From positions 62,001 to 126,000 of the forward strand of contig NZ_CANMVN010000009.1 in NCBI RefSeq assembly GCF_947501425.1: DNA of 64,000 bases, read 5' to 3'. Positions 42,904 to 51,219 of this stretch are shown one piece after another. Source of the DNA: an uncultured Psychroserpens sp. Lineage in GTDB: Bacteria > Bacteroidota > Bacteroidia > Flavobacteriales > Flavobacteriaceae. Below the pieces are notes generated by a model. It was given only the letters and a program-made list of their open reading frames with translations, was not told the origin of the DNA and searched no databases. Made by a program: the position numbers and the translations under genes. Within the stretch, counting starts at the first letter, position 1, and the number at the start of each line of letters is the position of its first letter.

Positions 42904-44049
42904 TTAAGTTAATCTTGCTAATGCTTCTTCTAAATCGTCTTGAGATGCGCAAAGTGAAATTCGTATGTATCTACTTCCATTAGTTCCAAAAATGGTACCA
43001 GGCGCTATAAAAATGGATTTTTCTTTTAATATGAGATCTACATATTCTTCAGCATCTAAATAGTCTGGTAATTTTGCCCAAACAAATAATCCGGCTGCAC
43101 CAACGTCGTAAGTACAATTTAGAGCCTCAGCAATTTGCCATACTATTTTCCGACGTTGCTCATAAACGCTATTAAGACTTAGATACCAAATATCTGAACA
43201 GTTTAGCGCTTCAATAGCACCTTTTTGAATACCCAAAAACATTCCAGAATCCATATTACTTTTCACACGTAAAACGGCATTTATGTATTCACTTTTCCCT
43301 AATACCATACCTACACGCCAACCTGCCATATTAAAGGTTTTACTTAAGGAGTTCAACTCTAAGCAAACATCTTTAGCATCTTTATATTTAAGGATACTTC
43401 TTGGGTATCGATTCAGTACAAAGCTGTAAGGATTATCATTAACAATTAAAATATCATTGCGCTTGGCAAAGGTGATGAGATCTTCAAATAATTTGTTAGT
43501 GCCTTGTGCTCCTGTTGGCATGTGCGGATAGCTTACCCACATGAGTTTTACATTTTCCAGACCACGTTTTTCTAAAGCTACAAGGTCTGGAAACCAATTA
43601 TTCTCTTCAGTCAGATCATAAAATACAGGAGTAGCTCCAACCAAATTAGTCACCGATTTATAGGTTGGATAACCCGGATTTGGAATCAATACTTCATCGC
43701 CTTTGTTTAAAAATGCCATTGAAATGTGCAAAATCCCTTCTTTACTTCCCATGAGTGGCAAGACTTCAGTCAACGGACTCAAGGGCACATTAAAGTGTGT
43801 CTTATAGAAATTAGCAATAGCTTCTCTTAGTTCTGGTATTCCTTGATAGCTTTGATATTTGTGAGCACCATCTTCATTAAAGGTTTCAACAAGTGCGTTG
43901 AGTACGCGCTCTGGCGGATTGAGATCCGGACTACCAATACCTAAGTTTATAATAGGTTTCCCCTGAGACTTCAGTAATCTTACCTCACGTAATTTTTTTG
44001 AAAAGTAATACTCTTCTACATTTTTTAGTCGGTCAGCAATCTGTATCAT
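42904..44049 (-). CDS. PLP-dependent aminotransferase class I of the aromatic operon
   Basis: 381 residues, fold type I, with the PLP-Lys motif LNSLSKTFNMAGWRVG, NPGYPTYKS, SYPHMPTGA and the C-terminal RYIRISLCAS. In this operon it is likely to move the amino group to phenylpyruvate and 4-hydroxyphenylpyruvate, or to prephenate. It overlaps pheA by 4 bp (ATGA type), so the two are translationally coupled. Substrate is inferred from context only. Confidence 0.88.
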   Translation of the reverse strand: MIQIADRLKNVEEYYFSKKLREVRLLKSQGKPIINLGIGSPDLNPPERVLNALVETFNEDGAHKYQSYQGIPELREAIANFYKTHFNVPLSPLTEVLPLMGSKEGILHISMAFLNKGDEVLIPNPGYPTYKSVTNLVGATPVFYDLTEENNWFPDLVALEKRGLENVKLMWVSYPHMPTGAQGTNKLFEDLITFAKRNDILIVNDNPYSFVLNRYPRSILKYKDAKDVCLELNSLSKTFNMAGWRVGMVLGKSEYINAVLRVKSNMDSGMFLGIQKGAIEALNCSDIWYLSLNSVYEQRRKIVWQIAEALNCTYDVGAAGLFVWAKLPDYLDAEEYVDLILKEKSIFIAPGTIFGTNGSRYIRISLCASQDDLEEALARLT

Positions 44050-44873
44050 AGTCTTGCATTTTTATATTCTCCCAAAACTTTAAAATCCTGAGCCATTATT
44101 TCCATAATGGATTTAGCTTTTTTGTAATCGTCATAGGCCTCAAAAGTGATATCTACAAAAAAAGCATATTTCCAAGGTGTCTTAATTTTTGGCAGTGATT
44201 GTATCTTGGTTAAATTTAACTTACAATCACTTAAAACATTCAAAATAGTCGCTAAACTTCCTCTTTTATGGTCTAATTCAAATTTTACCGACGCTTTGTT
44301 TATTTGAGCTTCTGATATTTCAGAATTTTTAGTTTTTACAACAAAAAAGCGGGTTTCATTGTGTTTAATTGTTTGAATGCTCTCTGAAATAATCTGCAAA
44401 TCAAAGAGTTGAGCTGCTAATTTTGACGCAATAGCCGCTGTATTTTTAGTTTGATGCTTCTGAATGCGTTGAGCGACTTCAGCAGTATCCTTATCCTCAA
44501 TTAATTTGATATGCGGATATTGTTTGAAGAACTCTTTACATTGTAGAAGTGCCATTGGATGCGAATATACTTCTTTAATATCATCAATGGACTGCCCATG
44601 CAAAGCCATTAAATGATGTTGAATATCTAAATAATGCTCTCCAACAATGTGAAGGTTATGGTGATCTATCAGTGCGTAATTTGGTATGATAGATCCAGCT
44701 ATTGAATTTTCAATAGCCATAATAGCAGCATCAGTTGTTTGACTTATTATACTATCAACAACTTTATCGAAAGTAAGATACTCATTAACAAGAATTGTGT
44801 CATCAAAGAATTGTTGTGACACAATGTGATGAAATGATCCTTTAATTCCCTGTATGGCGACTGATTTTATCAT
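44046..44873 (-). CDS. pheA: Prephenate dehydratase with ACT domain
   Basis: With the start at 44873 the protein has 275 residues beginning MIKSVAIQGIKGSFHH. An upstream ATG at 44894 lies within the terminator hairpin and is rejected. The dehydratase domain (1-180) has GSFHHIVSQQFF, AAIASKLAAQLF and HNETRFFVV (TRF motif). The C-terminal ACT domain (about 190-270, FELDHKRGSLATILNVLSDCKLNLTKIQSLP) has the ESRP-like allosteric segment for phenylalanine. It is the first enzyme gene of the operon, controlled both by this ACT domain and by the leader peptide attenuator just upstream. Confidence 0.94.
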   Translation of the reverse strand: MIKSVAIQGIKGSFHHIVSQQFFDDTILVNEYLTFDKVVDSIISQTTDAAIMAIENSIAGSIIPNYALIDHHNLHIVGEHYLDIQHHLMALHGQSIDDIKEVYSHPMALLQCKEFFKQYPHIKLIEDKDTAEVAQRIQKHQTKNTAAIASKLAAQLFDLQIISESIQTIKHNETRFFVVKTKNSEISEAQINKASVKFELDHKRGSLATILNVLSDCKLNLTKIQSLPKIKTPWKYAFFVDITFEAYDDYKKAKSIMEIMAQDFKVLGEYKNARL

Positions 44874-44901
44874 AAAAAAAGTCTCGATTTTCATCGAGAC
44901 T
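44874..44901 (-). terminator. Attenuator terminator in front of pheA
   Basis: On the minus strand AGTCTCGAT - GAAA - ATCGAGACT is a perfect 9-bp stem with a GNRA-type tetraloop, followed by seven U residues ending at the pheA ATG. The 5' arm also matches GAGAC (44943-44939) in the leader, allowing an antiterminator to form. Confidence 0.88.
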
Positions 44902-44925
44902 CATAGTATTATTATTTTATATAAA

Positions 44926-45003
44926 TTATACATACAACGTCTCTCTCTTTTCGTTAAAAAAGAAATAAAACCAGCTATAATATGTATGATTTAGTGTATT
45001 CAT
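44926..45003 (-). CDS. pheL: Aromatic leader peptide of the pheA operon (attenuation leader)
   Basis: An open frame of 25 codons and a stop, starting ATG at 45003 and ending TAA at 44926. Residues 7-15 read YYSWFYFFF, and Tyr returns at residue 24, giving four Phe, four Tyr and one Trp in 25 residues. It lies 52 nt upstream of the pheA start with the attenuator hairpin between. The Phe codons at 44964-44956 fall in the 5' arm of a hairpin (CTTTTTT 44962-44956 with AAAAGAG 44951-44945). Stalling there would free GAGAC (44943-44939) to pair with GTCTC (44900-44896) of the terminator. The symbol is by analogy to enteric pheL; there is no sequence homology claim. Confidence 0.85.
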   Translation of the reverse strand: MNTLNHTYYSWFYFFFNEKRETLYV

Positions 45004-45128
45004 ATCGTTATTAGATTGCTAATGTAATTATTATTTTAAGAAATCAAAATTGTTAACCCATATTTTTAGGTTTAACATTTCAGTTTTAAAGAATTCTTAA
45101 TTTAAATCATCGCATTAGTTATAATTAG

Positions 45129-45136
45129 TATTTTTG
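45129..45136 (+). promoter_or_regulatory. Candidate -7 element of gldA
   Basis: TATTTTTG matches TAnnTTTG 18 bp before the gldA start codon, leaving a very short leader. No clear -33 TTG. Confidence 0.4.
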
Positions 45137-45153
45137 AATAAACAAATTGATAT

Positions 45154-46050
45154 ATGTCTATTGAAGTAGAAAATGTTTCTAAAGTTTATGGCGAACAAAA
45201 AGCGCTTGATAACATTTCATTTACTGTAAATAAAGGTGAAATTGTAGGTTTTTTAGGTCCGAATGGTGCAGGAAAATCTACGCTTATGAAGATCTTAACT
45301 ACTTATATCAATGCCACCAAGGGTATTGCCAAAGTTAGTGGTTTCCATGTAGAAACTGATAAGAAAGCTGTTCAAAACAATGTTGGATATCTGCCAGAAC
45401 ACAATCCGTTGTACTTAGACATGTATGTTAAAGAATATCTTACATTCAATGCAGGTGTGTACAAAACATCGAAATCCAGAATTCAAGATGTCATAGAACT
45501 CACAGGTCTATCACCCGAAGCTCACAAAAAAATCGGTCAATTATCTAAAGGATATCGTCAGCGTGTTGGACTCGCTAATGCGTTGTTACATGATCCATCA
45601 GTTCTTATTTTAGATGAACCTACAACAGGTCTTGATCCTAATCAATTGGTGGATATCAGACATTTAATAAAAAATATTGGTAAAGATAAAACGATCTTTT
45701 TATCTACACATATCATGCAAGAGGTTGAAGCCATTTGCGATCGTGTGATCATTATCAACAAAGGACAAATTGTAGCCGATAAAAAGCTTAAAGACTTACG
45801 TGATGATCAAGAACAAACTGTTGTGGTTGAATTTGATTATCGTGTGGAAGACACGTTTTTACTAAAACTTCCAAATGCTAAGACCGTAAAGAATATTCAT
45901 GATTTCACTTACGAGATTACGTTCTCTACAACAGAAGACATGCGATCTCACGTATTTGATTTTGCTCATGATAATGAATTGAAGATTCTTCAGCTCAATC
46001 AGAAAAATGCAAGTTTAGAAAGTCTGTTCAGAGAGTTGACTTCAGAATAA
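45154..46050 (+). CDS. gldA: Gliding motility ABC transporter ATP-binding protein GldA
   Basis: 298 residues with Walker A GPNGAGKST (about 36-44), signature LSKGYRQRVGLA, Walker B VLILDEPTTGLDP and the switch His (LSTHIM). Sequence and length fit GldA, the ATPase of the GldAFG exporter linked to gliding and T9SS function. gldF and gldG are not next to it here; this separation is common in Bacteroidota. It is divergent from the pheA operon. Confidence 0.85.
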   Translation: MSIEVENVSKVYGEQKALDNISFTVNKGEIVGFLGPNGAGKSTLMKILTTYINATKGIAKVSGFHVETDKKAVQNNVGYLPEHNPLYLDMYVKEYLTFNAGVYKTSKSRIQDVIELTGLSPEAHKKIGQLSKGYRQRVGLANALLHDPSVLILDEPTTGLDPNQLVDIRHLIKNIGKDKTIFLSTHIMQEVEAICDRVIIINKGQIVADKKLKDLRDDQEQTVVVEFDYRVEDTFLLKLPNAKTVKNIHDFTYEITFSTTEDMRSHVFDFAHDNELKILQLNQKNASLESLFRELTSE

Positions 46051-46051
46051 A

Positions 46052-46801
46052 TTATTCAAAAATAAGTTGTCCTGTGTAAAACTGTTCTACATCAACAGTT
46101 ACAGGAGTATTTACTAAGATTACATCACCTGTACTTCTAATTTCACCTATTATAGATTGCTGTGCATTGATGATCATATCATTACTACTCCTCTGAAAAA
46201 CAGTCATGTCTTGAGTAATAAAATGACGTCCTTCAAAGCGTGCATCTCCTGAGAAAAAGCCAACATAGGCTGTATTGGCCTGACCAGAAATAAAGCAGCT
46301 TGACAAATTATTAACTACCACTCTAAAGTTGTCACAGTTGACTTCTAATATGAAATTACCATCTGTGTTAACATTGTTCTCTTCATTAAAATCTTCAGAA
46401 ATTAACTCTAAAGAATCGTAAGTCAGCACACCATTACTTCTAACTGGCAAACTAGATCCATTAGTAATTTTTGTCAAATTTGGCGCACTTACAAACACCT
46501 TTGTTAATCCATAATCTCTGGTTAGATTACACGAATTATTATTATATACCTTAAGTTGTCCCTCCTCTACAATAACTTCAATATCTTCCATGAGATATTC
46601 TCCAGTTTGGACTGTGACTCCTTGTACAGGTGCATCTGTAATAATTAATTCAACACGTGGAAAAACTATAATTTCAGAAAAAGCATTGACATCAAAGTCT
46701 TTTTCGATAATGTCTCCAGCATTTTGAAAACAATCAGGCACATTCTCGCCATTACAAGACCAGAGTACAATTGACAACAATATAATTACAACACCTCTCA
46801 T
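46052..46801 (-). CDS. GIN-domain (DUF2807) lipoprotein, adhesin-head-like
   Basis: 249 residues with a short lipoprotein signal (VVIILLSIVLWSC, Cys16) and a DUF2807 beta-helix (IIVFPRVELIITDAPVQGVTVQTGEYLMEDIEVIVEEGQLKV with later short repeats SLELISEDFNEE, FRVVVNNLSS). The family is described as an auto-transporter-adhesin-head-like fold. It lies 3 bp after the PagL-like gene, so the two are co-transcribed, and convergent with gldA. Confidence 0.82.
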   Translation of the reverse strand: MRGVVIILLSIVLWSCNGENVPDCFQNAGDIIEKDFDVNAFSEIIVFPRVELIITDAPVQGVTVQTGEYLMEDIEVIVEEGQLKVYNNNSCNLTRDYGLTKVFVSAPNLTKITNGSSLPVRSNGVLTYDSLELISEDFNEENNVNTDGNFILEVNCDNFRVVVNNLSSCFISGQANTAYVGFFSGDARFEGRHFITQDMTVFQRSSNDMIINAQQSIIGEIRSTGDVILVNTPVTVDVEQFYTGQLIFE

Positions 46802-46804
46802 ATT

Positions 46805-47902
46805 CTATAATCTTACACCTATTCCAAATTCAACAGCTTCAGCTTTTGCTCCATGCGATTTTAAGGTAACAGCACCAAAGAATCTATCTCCAAAATAACG
46901 TTTGAGTCCAATTCTATTGTACACTTGCCCTTCAAAATCATAAGGATAATATACATAGTAACCCAATTGGGTTATAATAGACATTTTATTAATAAACAGC
47001 TCATGTCCAACAAATACACCTAAACGTTTCCAATCCTCATCACCTTTGACATTGAGTTCAGGAAATGCTACAGAATAAAAATAAATCAATTCCTCCAAAA
47101 ACTTTGAAAAGAAAACTTCTGTACCTAATTGAATGGCACTTTTTCTATTCAAACGTTTATCGGCATAAGCAGATATAATATAAAACGGATATTGGCCTAA
47201 ACCAATAATATCACTTTCATTCACGCCAGATCTAAATACAAGATTGTACTTGATAGGTTCCTTATAGGTTTTCTCTTCGGAAGATGGTATATATTCAGGT
47301 GTATTTTCATAATCAAACACATAATTGGTTCCGAGGTGGAATGCTATAGTATTCGTTGATGTATTTGGCGCTCTGAAATTTGCATTAGAATAATGAATGA
47401 GAGAAATACCAGCCTGCAAACCAAATCCTTTAAACAGGTTTTCCTTTTTATAATCGAGCATCACGTAGGTTGTACTCAGTAAATCTGATCCATAGGCACT
47501 GTTTCTAAAGTTAGTCACTTTATCATATGGATTAGTTGTGTAAGCAATACCTTGACCGATACGCAAATTCAAATGTCGTTTTAAAAAATAGAAGTTGTAA
47601 TGTGCGTAGAGTCCGTAATTTTCACCAAGTGTTCGGTCTTTCATATTCTGATAAACGAAAGAAAATCCCCAATCTGGATAATTATAGCGACTTTCCCAGT
47701 CTTCATATCCGAAAGTTTTTCGGTTATAGCTCAAAATCAATCCTGTAGGATGTCCTGTAATTAAATGTGAAATATCCGAATTATGCTCAAAGATGGTTCC
47801 GTAGTATACACTGGCATCAATACTGAATACATTAGGATCTTTATCTTGAGCTAATACAGAACTACAAAGCAAGTAAAAAAAGCAGGTAAAAAAACGCTTC
47901 AT
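46805..47902 (-). CDS. Acyloxyacyl hydrolase, PagL-like lipid A deacylase
   Basis: 365 residues with a signal peptide (FFTCFFYLLCSSVLAQ) and a beta-barrel. The PagL active-site motif HYSNANFRAPNTSTN supplies the catalytic His and Ser in the correct spacing. It removes an acyl chain from lipid A in the outer membrane. The protein is about twice as long as proteobacterial PagL, which is usual for Bacteroidota. Co-transcribed with the GIN-domain lipoprotein. Confidence 0.82.
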   Translation of the reverse strand: MKRFFTCFFYLLCSSVLAQDKDPNVFSIDASVYYGTIFEHNSDISHLITGHPTGLILSYNRKTFGYEDWESRYNYPDWGFSFVYQNMKDRTLGENYGLYAHYNFYFLKRHLNLRIGQGIAYTTNPYDKVTNFRNSAYGSDLLSTTYVMLDYKKENLFKGFGLQAGISLIHYSNANFRAPNTSTNTIAFHLGTNYVFDYENTPEYIPSSEEKTYKEPIKYNLVFRSGVNESDIIGLGQYPFYIISAYADKRLNRKSAIQLGTEVFFSKFLEELIYFYSVAFPELNVKGDEDWKRLGVFVGHELFINKMSIITQLGYYVYYPYDFEGQVYNRIGLKRYFGDRFFGAVTLKSHGAKAEAVEFGIGVRL

Positions 47903-47945
47903 TAAATTTAGTTATGGGGCAAAAATAACATTTTTAATGACAGTC

Positions 47946-50027
47946 TTAGTTTTTAGATTTCTCAATAAAATCGTAAATCGATTTTGTCAAATCAACTATA
48001 GTTTGATTCTTTGAAAAATCTTCCCATGTAATTTCATTTTTTCTAACTTTTTCAAGAACGATTTGACTTAACTCAGCCTTTGGAATAAACGTGCCTAGAG
48101 ATTTATCTTCATTAACTTTATAAATAGATTTATTTAATTCAGTAATCTTTAGATCGTTTAAAAACTCACCGATGTATTTACTTTTATATTTTTCAGATTT
48201 AACATCTTTTAAAGATGCATCAATTCTTTTCTGAATATTTGCCTTGTTTTTTTTGACATCATTTTTATTACAGAATTCTATCAAAACTTTTTTCCAAACT
48301 GAATCGCTAAGTAGGTTCTCTATCTCTCGATATGGTTTTGTTGTTTTATATTCAAAGCCATCTGTAGATTTCGCTATTTCTTCAATATTATTATGTTTAG
48401 CATCCTTACCTGAATCTAAATCTGACAGTAATAAAATTCTATTATTTAAAGCATAAGAGGTGATCAAGTCTTTAACTTCATCATAATCATTAGTGCCTTT
48501 TTTAAAGTTATAATGTACCAAATTAGAGCCTGCATATTCAAAAAATGCAAAATCAATATCTTCTCGAGGTTTAGCTTTTTTATATTCTTCACAATAAGCT
48601 AGCAAAAAGGCCTTAATAAAATACCTATCAGAAACACCTTCAACCCAAATACTAGAATTTGCTAAAAAAACTGAAGAATTATTAACTCCTAAATCTCTTA
48701 GCATTTGATTATCTCCAGCATTAACATTTCTTATCAAGAACTTATCCTTCTTTAAGGAGCTAAATGAGTAAATGGAAACATTATCCTTTTCTAAAGTTAA
48801 ATCCAAAAAGTGATTAGAATGAGAAACTATAATATAGGTTAAATCTTTTTCAGTTAAAATCGGATTAGATGTAATTTGCTCCAGAAATAAGCGTTGATAA
48901 CCTGGATGTAAATTAAGCTCAGGTTCATCTATAAAAACCATAGAATTCTTATCTGCCAAGAATATTTTATACATCAGAATAATTAATGCCTGAACTCCAT
49001 CTCCCAAATTATGTAGGGATTTAGTATTATCACCAATATATATTTCTATTAAATCTTCATCTTCAATTCCCTCATCTTTACGATGAATATTGAAATTTGC
49101 TATGATGTCTATATCCTTTCCATTGAAAAAATTATCTCTTAAAAACCTTTCAAATGCATGAAAACGATTTCTTTTCTCCTTGCGACTATTTCTAACATTA
49201 ACTATTTCGTTGTATAAACTAAGCCCTGTAAAAATATCGATATTATCTCTAAGGCTACTATAATTCTTTCTTATTGTGTCATGAAATATATCTTCTCGTA
49301 TTTTTTTTGTCTCTAAGATTGAGTTGTCACCTTTTATTTCTTGAATTTTAAATAATGAATGAGCAGATCTTAATGTTGGTATATATATTTTCTTATTTAT
49401 ATATGTTTTACGATACTTTATTAGGTTTAAAACTCGGGTAAAAATCTCGCTAATTTTGAGGTAATGAGAGCTTTTGCGTGAAAAAGTTACACCTGAAGTT
49501 TCTATCCTACCGTTATAAATTCCACGAAAAAAAGAACTATTTAGAGGCAATTTCCTAGACTCAATAAACTTGAAAATGAGATTTATTTTATCAAATGCTG
49601 CAATATTACTTTTTATTTCTTTTACAAAAGTTTCTATATTAGTTTCAGTAGAAATTTTGGAAAGAAAAATAACTTCCGACTGATTAAACTTAAGTTCGTC
49701 TATTAAAGTTTCCCCATATTCTTTTACCAATATCGCAATAGGATGAGAAGTTAACTTTAATTTTAAATCTAAGCTCTCAATAGATTTGTTATACTCATCA
49801 ACTAAATTGAGCAAATATTTAGTGTTATTAATTCCATCTATTTTGGTCAAATTCATGAAAGTTCTTAGGAACCTACTCTTCCCACTATTATTTGCTCCAA
49901 TAAATATGTTTATAGAGTTAAAATTATATAAATATTTTAATGACTCCTCTGCTTTAATATTTAAATAATAATTATTAAAATTGGACTCCTTGTTGTAATC
50001 TAAATATATATCGTAAGTATCCTTCAT
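47946..50027 (-). CDS. OLD-family nuclease: AAA/ABC ATPase with C-terminal TOPRIM domain
   Basis: 693 residues. Walker A GANNSGKSRFL (about 43-53), a long coiled-coil insertion, an ABC signature-like segment (LGDGVQALIILMYK), Walker B MVFIDEPELNLHPGYQRLFL and switch His (IIVSHSNHF). The C-terminal TOPRIM has the Glu/Asp set WVEGVSDRYF and LLSDLDSGKDA. OLD-type nucleases include phage-defence proteins such as OLD itself and GajA. It has no helicase partner next to it. Base composition is visibly more AT-rich than its neighbours metF and the PagL gene, and it interrupts housekeeping genes, which suggests acquisition. Confidence 0.85.
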   Translation of the reverse strand: MKDTYDIYLDYNKESNFNNYYLNIKAEESLKYLYNFNSINIFIGANNSGKSRFLRTFMNLTKIDGINNTKYLLNLVDEYNKSIESLDLKLKLTSHPIAILVKEYGETLIDELKFNQSEVIFLSKISTETNIETFVKEIKSNIAAFDKINLIFKFIESRKLPLNSSFFRGIYNGRIETSGVTFSRKSSHYLKISEIFTRVLNLIKYRKTYINKKIYIPTLRSAHSLFKIQEIKGDNSILETKKIREDIFHDTIRKNYSSLRDNIDIFTGLSLYNEIVNVRNSRKEKRNRFHAFERFLRDNFFNGKDIDIIANFNIHRKDEGIEDEDLIEIYIGDNTKSLHNLGDGVQALIILMYKIFLADKNSMVFIDEPELNLHPGYQRLFLEQITSNPILTEKDLTYIIVSHSNHFLDLTLEKDNVSIYSFSSLKKDKFLIRNVNAGDNQMLRDLGVNNSSVFLANSSIWVEGVSDRYFIKAFLLAYCEEYKKAKPREDIDFAFFEYAGSNLVHYNFKKGTNDYDEVKDLITSYALNNRILLLSDLDSGKDAKHNNIEEIAKSTDGFEYKTTKPYREIENLLSDSVWKKVLIEFCNKNDVKKNKANIQKRIDASLKDVKSEKYKSKYIGEFLNDLKITELNKSIYKVNEDKSLGTFIPKAELSQIVLEKVRKNEITWEDFSKNQTIVDLTKSIYDFIEKSKN

Positions 50028-50088
50028 ATCTTTATTTAAAATAAAAATACGATTTCTATTTCAATAATTCCAACGAACATTATTTACA

Positions 50089-51045
50089 TTAAAACACCTG
50101 CGACGCAACAGCTTTTATATTATCACTTTTTCCCATCGAATAATAATGCAACACTGAAATTCCAGCATTTTGAAGCGCTTTAGATTGTTGAACACACCAC
50201 TCTACTCCAACTTGCCTCACCGCTTTATTGTCTTTACACTTTACAATTTCGACAATTAGATCTTCAGGTAAATCTACATGAAACCGATGCGGAATCAAGT
50301 TGAGTTGCTTTTTGGTTGCAATGGGTTTTAGACCAGGAATAATTGGAACTGTGATACCTGCATTTCTACATTTCTCAACAAAACTAAAGTACTTCTCGTT
50401 GTCAAAGAACATTTGAGTCACAATGTACTCTGCGCCATTTTTTATTTTCTTTTTCAGAAAATGGATATCACTATCTAAGCTTGGTGCTTCGGCATGTTTT
50501 TCGGGATAAGCTCCCACTCCAACACAAAAATTAGTTGGTGATGTGTTTTCTAAAGCCTCATCAAGATAAGTGCCTTGGTTTAATTCTGAAATTTGATGCA
50601 CCAGATCACTGGCATAATGATGACCCTCTGGTTCAGGCTTGAAATAAGTTTCAGTTTTAACTGCATCTCCACGAAGTGCCATCACATTATCAATACCTAA
50701 AAAATCCAGATCGATAAGAAAGTTTTCTGTATCCTCTTTGGTAAATCCTCCACACAAGATATGAGGAATTGCATCCACACCATATTTATTTTGAATTGCT
50801 GCACAAATCCCAACAGTTCCAGGTCGCTTTTTTACAATTTGTTTTTTTAACAGACCATTACCAACATCTTTATAGGTGTATTCTTCCCGATGATAAGTCA
50901 CATCAATAAAAGGTGGTTTAAACTCCATCAATGGATCAATATTATCAAAAATAGATTGAATATGTTGGCCTTTTAGAGGCGGTAATATCTCAAATGAAAA
51001 TTGTGTATTTCCATTGGCATTTTTTATGTGTTCAGTTACTTTCAT
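50089..51045 (-). CDS. metF: 5,10-methylenetetrahydrofolate reductase
   Basis: 318 residues with the MTHFR barrel features FEILPPLKG, DVTYHREEY, LALRGDAVK-like VMALRGDA and PIIPGLKPI. It makes 5-methyl-THF, the methyl donor for MetH, whose genes lie upstream in the same direction. The 174-bp gap to metH contains a possible 31-codon membrane peptide. Confidence 0.94.
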   Translation of the reverse strand: MKVTEHIKNANGNTQFSFEILPPLKGQHIQSIFDNIDPLMEFKPPFIDVTYHREEYTYKDVGNGLLKKQIVKKRPGTVGICAAIQNKYGVDAIPHILCGGFTKEDTENFLIDLDFLGIDNVMALRGDAVKTETYFKPEPEGHHYASDLVHQISELNQGTYLDEALENTSPTNFCVGVGAYPEKHAEAPSLDSDIHFLKKKIKNGAEYIVTQMFFDNEKYFSFVEKCRNAGITVPIIPGLKPIATKKQLNLIPHRFHVDLPEDLIVEIVKCKDNKAVRQVGVEWCVQQSKALQNAGISVLHYYSMGKSDNIKAVASQVF

Positions 51046-51055
51046 ATTAAGTTAT

Positions 51056-51151
51056 TCATGTCACAGAGGCAACTAGTAATGCTGTTACTGCCAACAATAA
51101 TAATTGTAGGGCAAACCTTATTTCTGATTTATACTTTTTAATACTCTTCAT
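51056..51151 (-). CDS. Possible small membrane peptide upstream of metF
   Basis: An ATG at 51151 opens 31 codons to a TGA at 51058-51056, 10 bp before metF. The product is basic at the N-terminus (MKSIKKYKSEIR) and then purely hydrophobic (FALQLLLLAVTALLVASVT), a single membrane helix. The positive-inside pattern is what real small membrane proteins show. No homology could be tested. Confidence 0.35.
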   Translation of the reverse strand: MKSIKKYKSEIRFALQLLLLAVTALLVASVT

Positions 51152-51219
51152 ACCTTAAATTTTGATACAAGATTACTAATTGATTACGATCTAATTGTGA
51201 GTATATTCCTAAGAAATCG

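Noticed and set aside
44874-44894. Upstream ATG for pheA at 44894
   Set aside because: It is in the terminator hairpin and U-tract; the ATG at 44873 gives the conserved start.
47946-50027. Gabija system
   Set aside because: The GajA-like ATPase-TOPRIM has no GajB helicase neighbour; metF and the PagL-like gene flank it.
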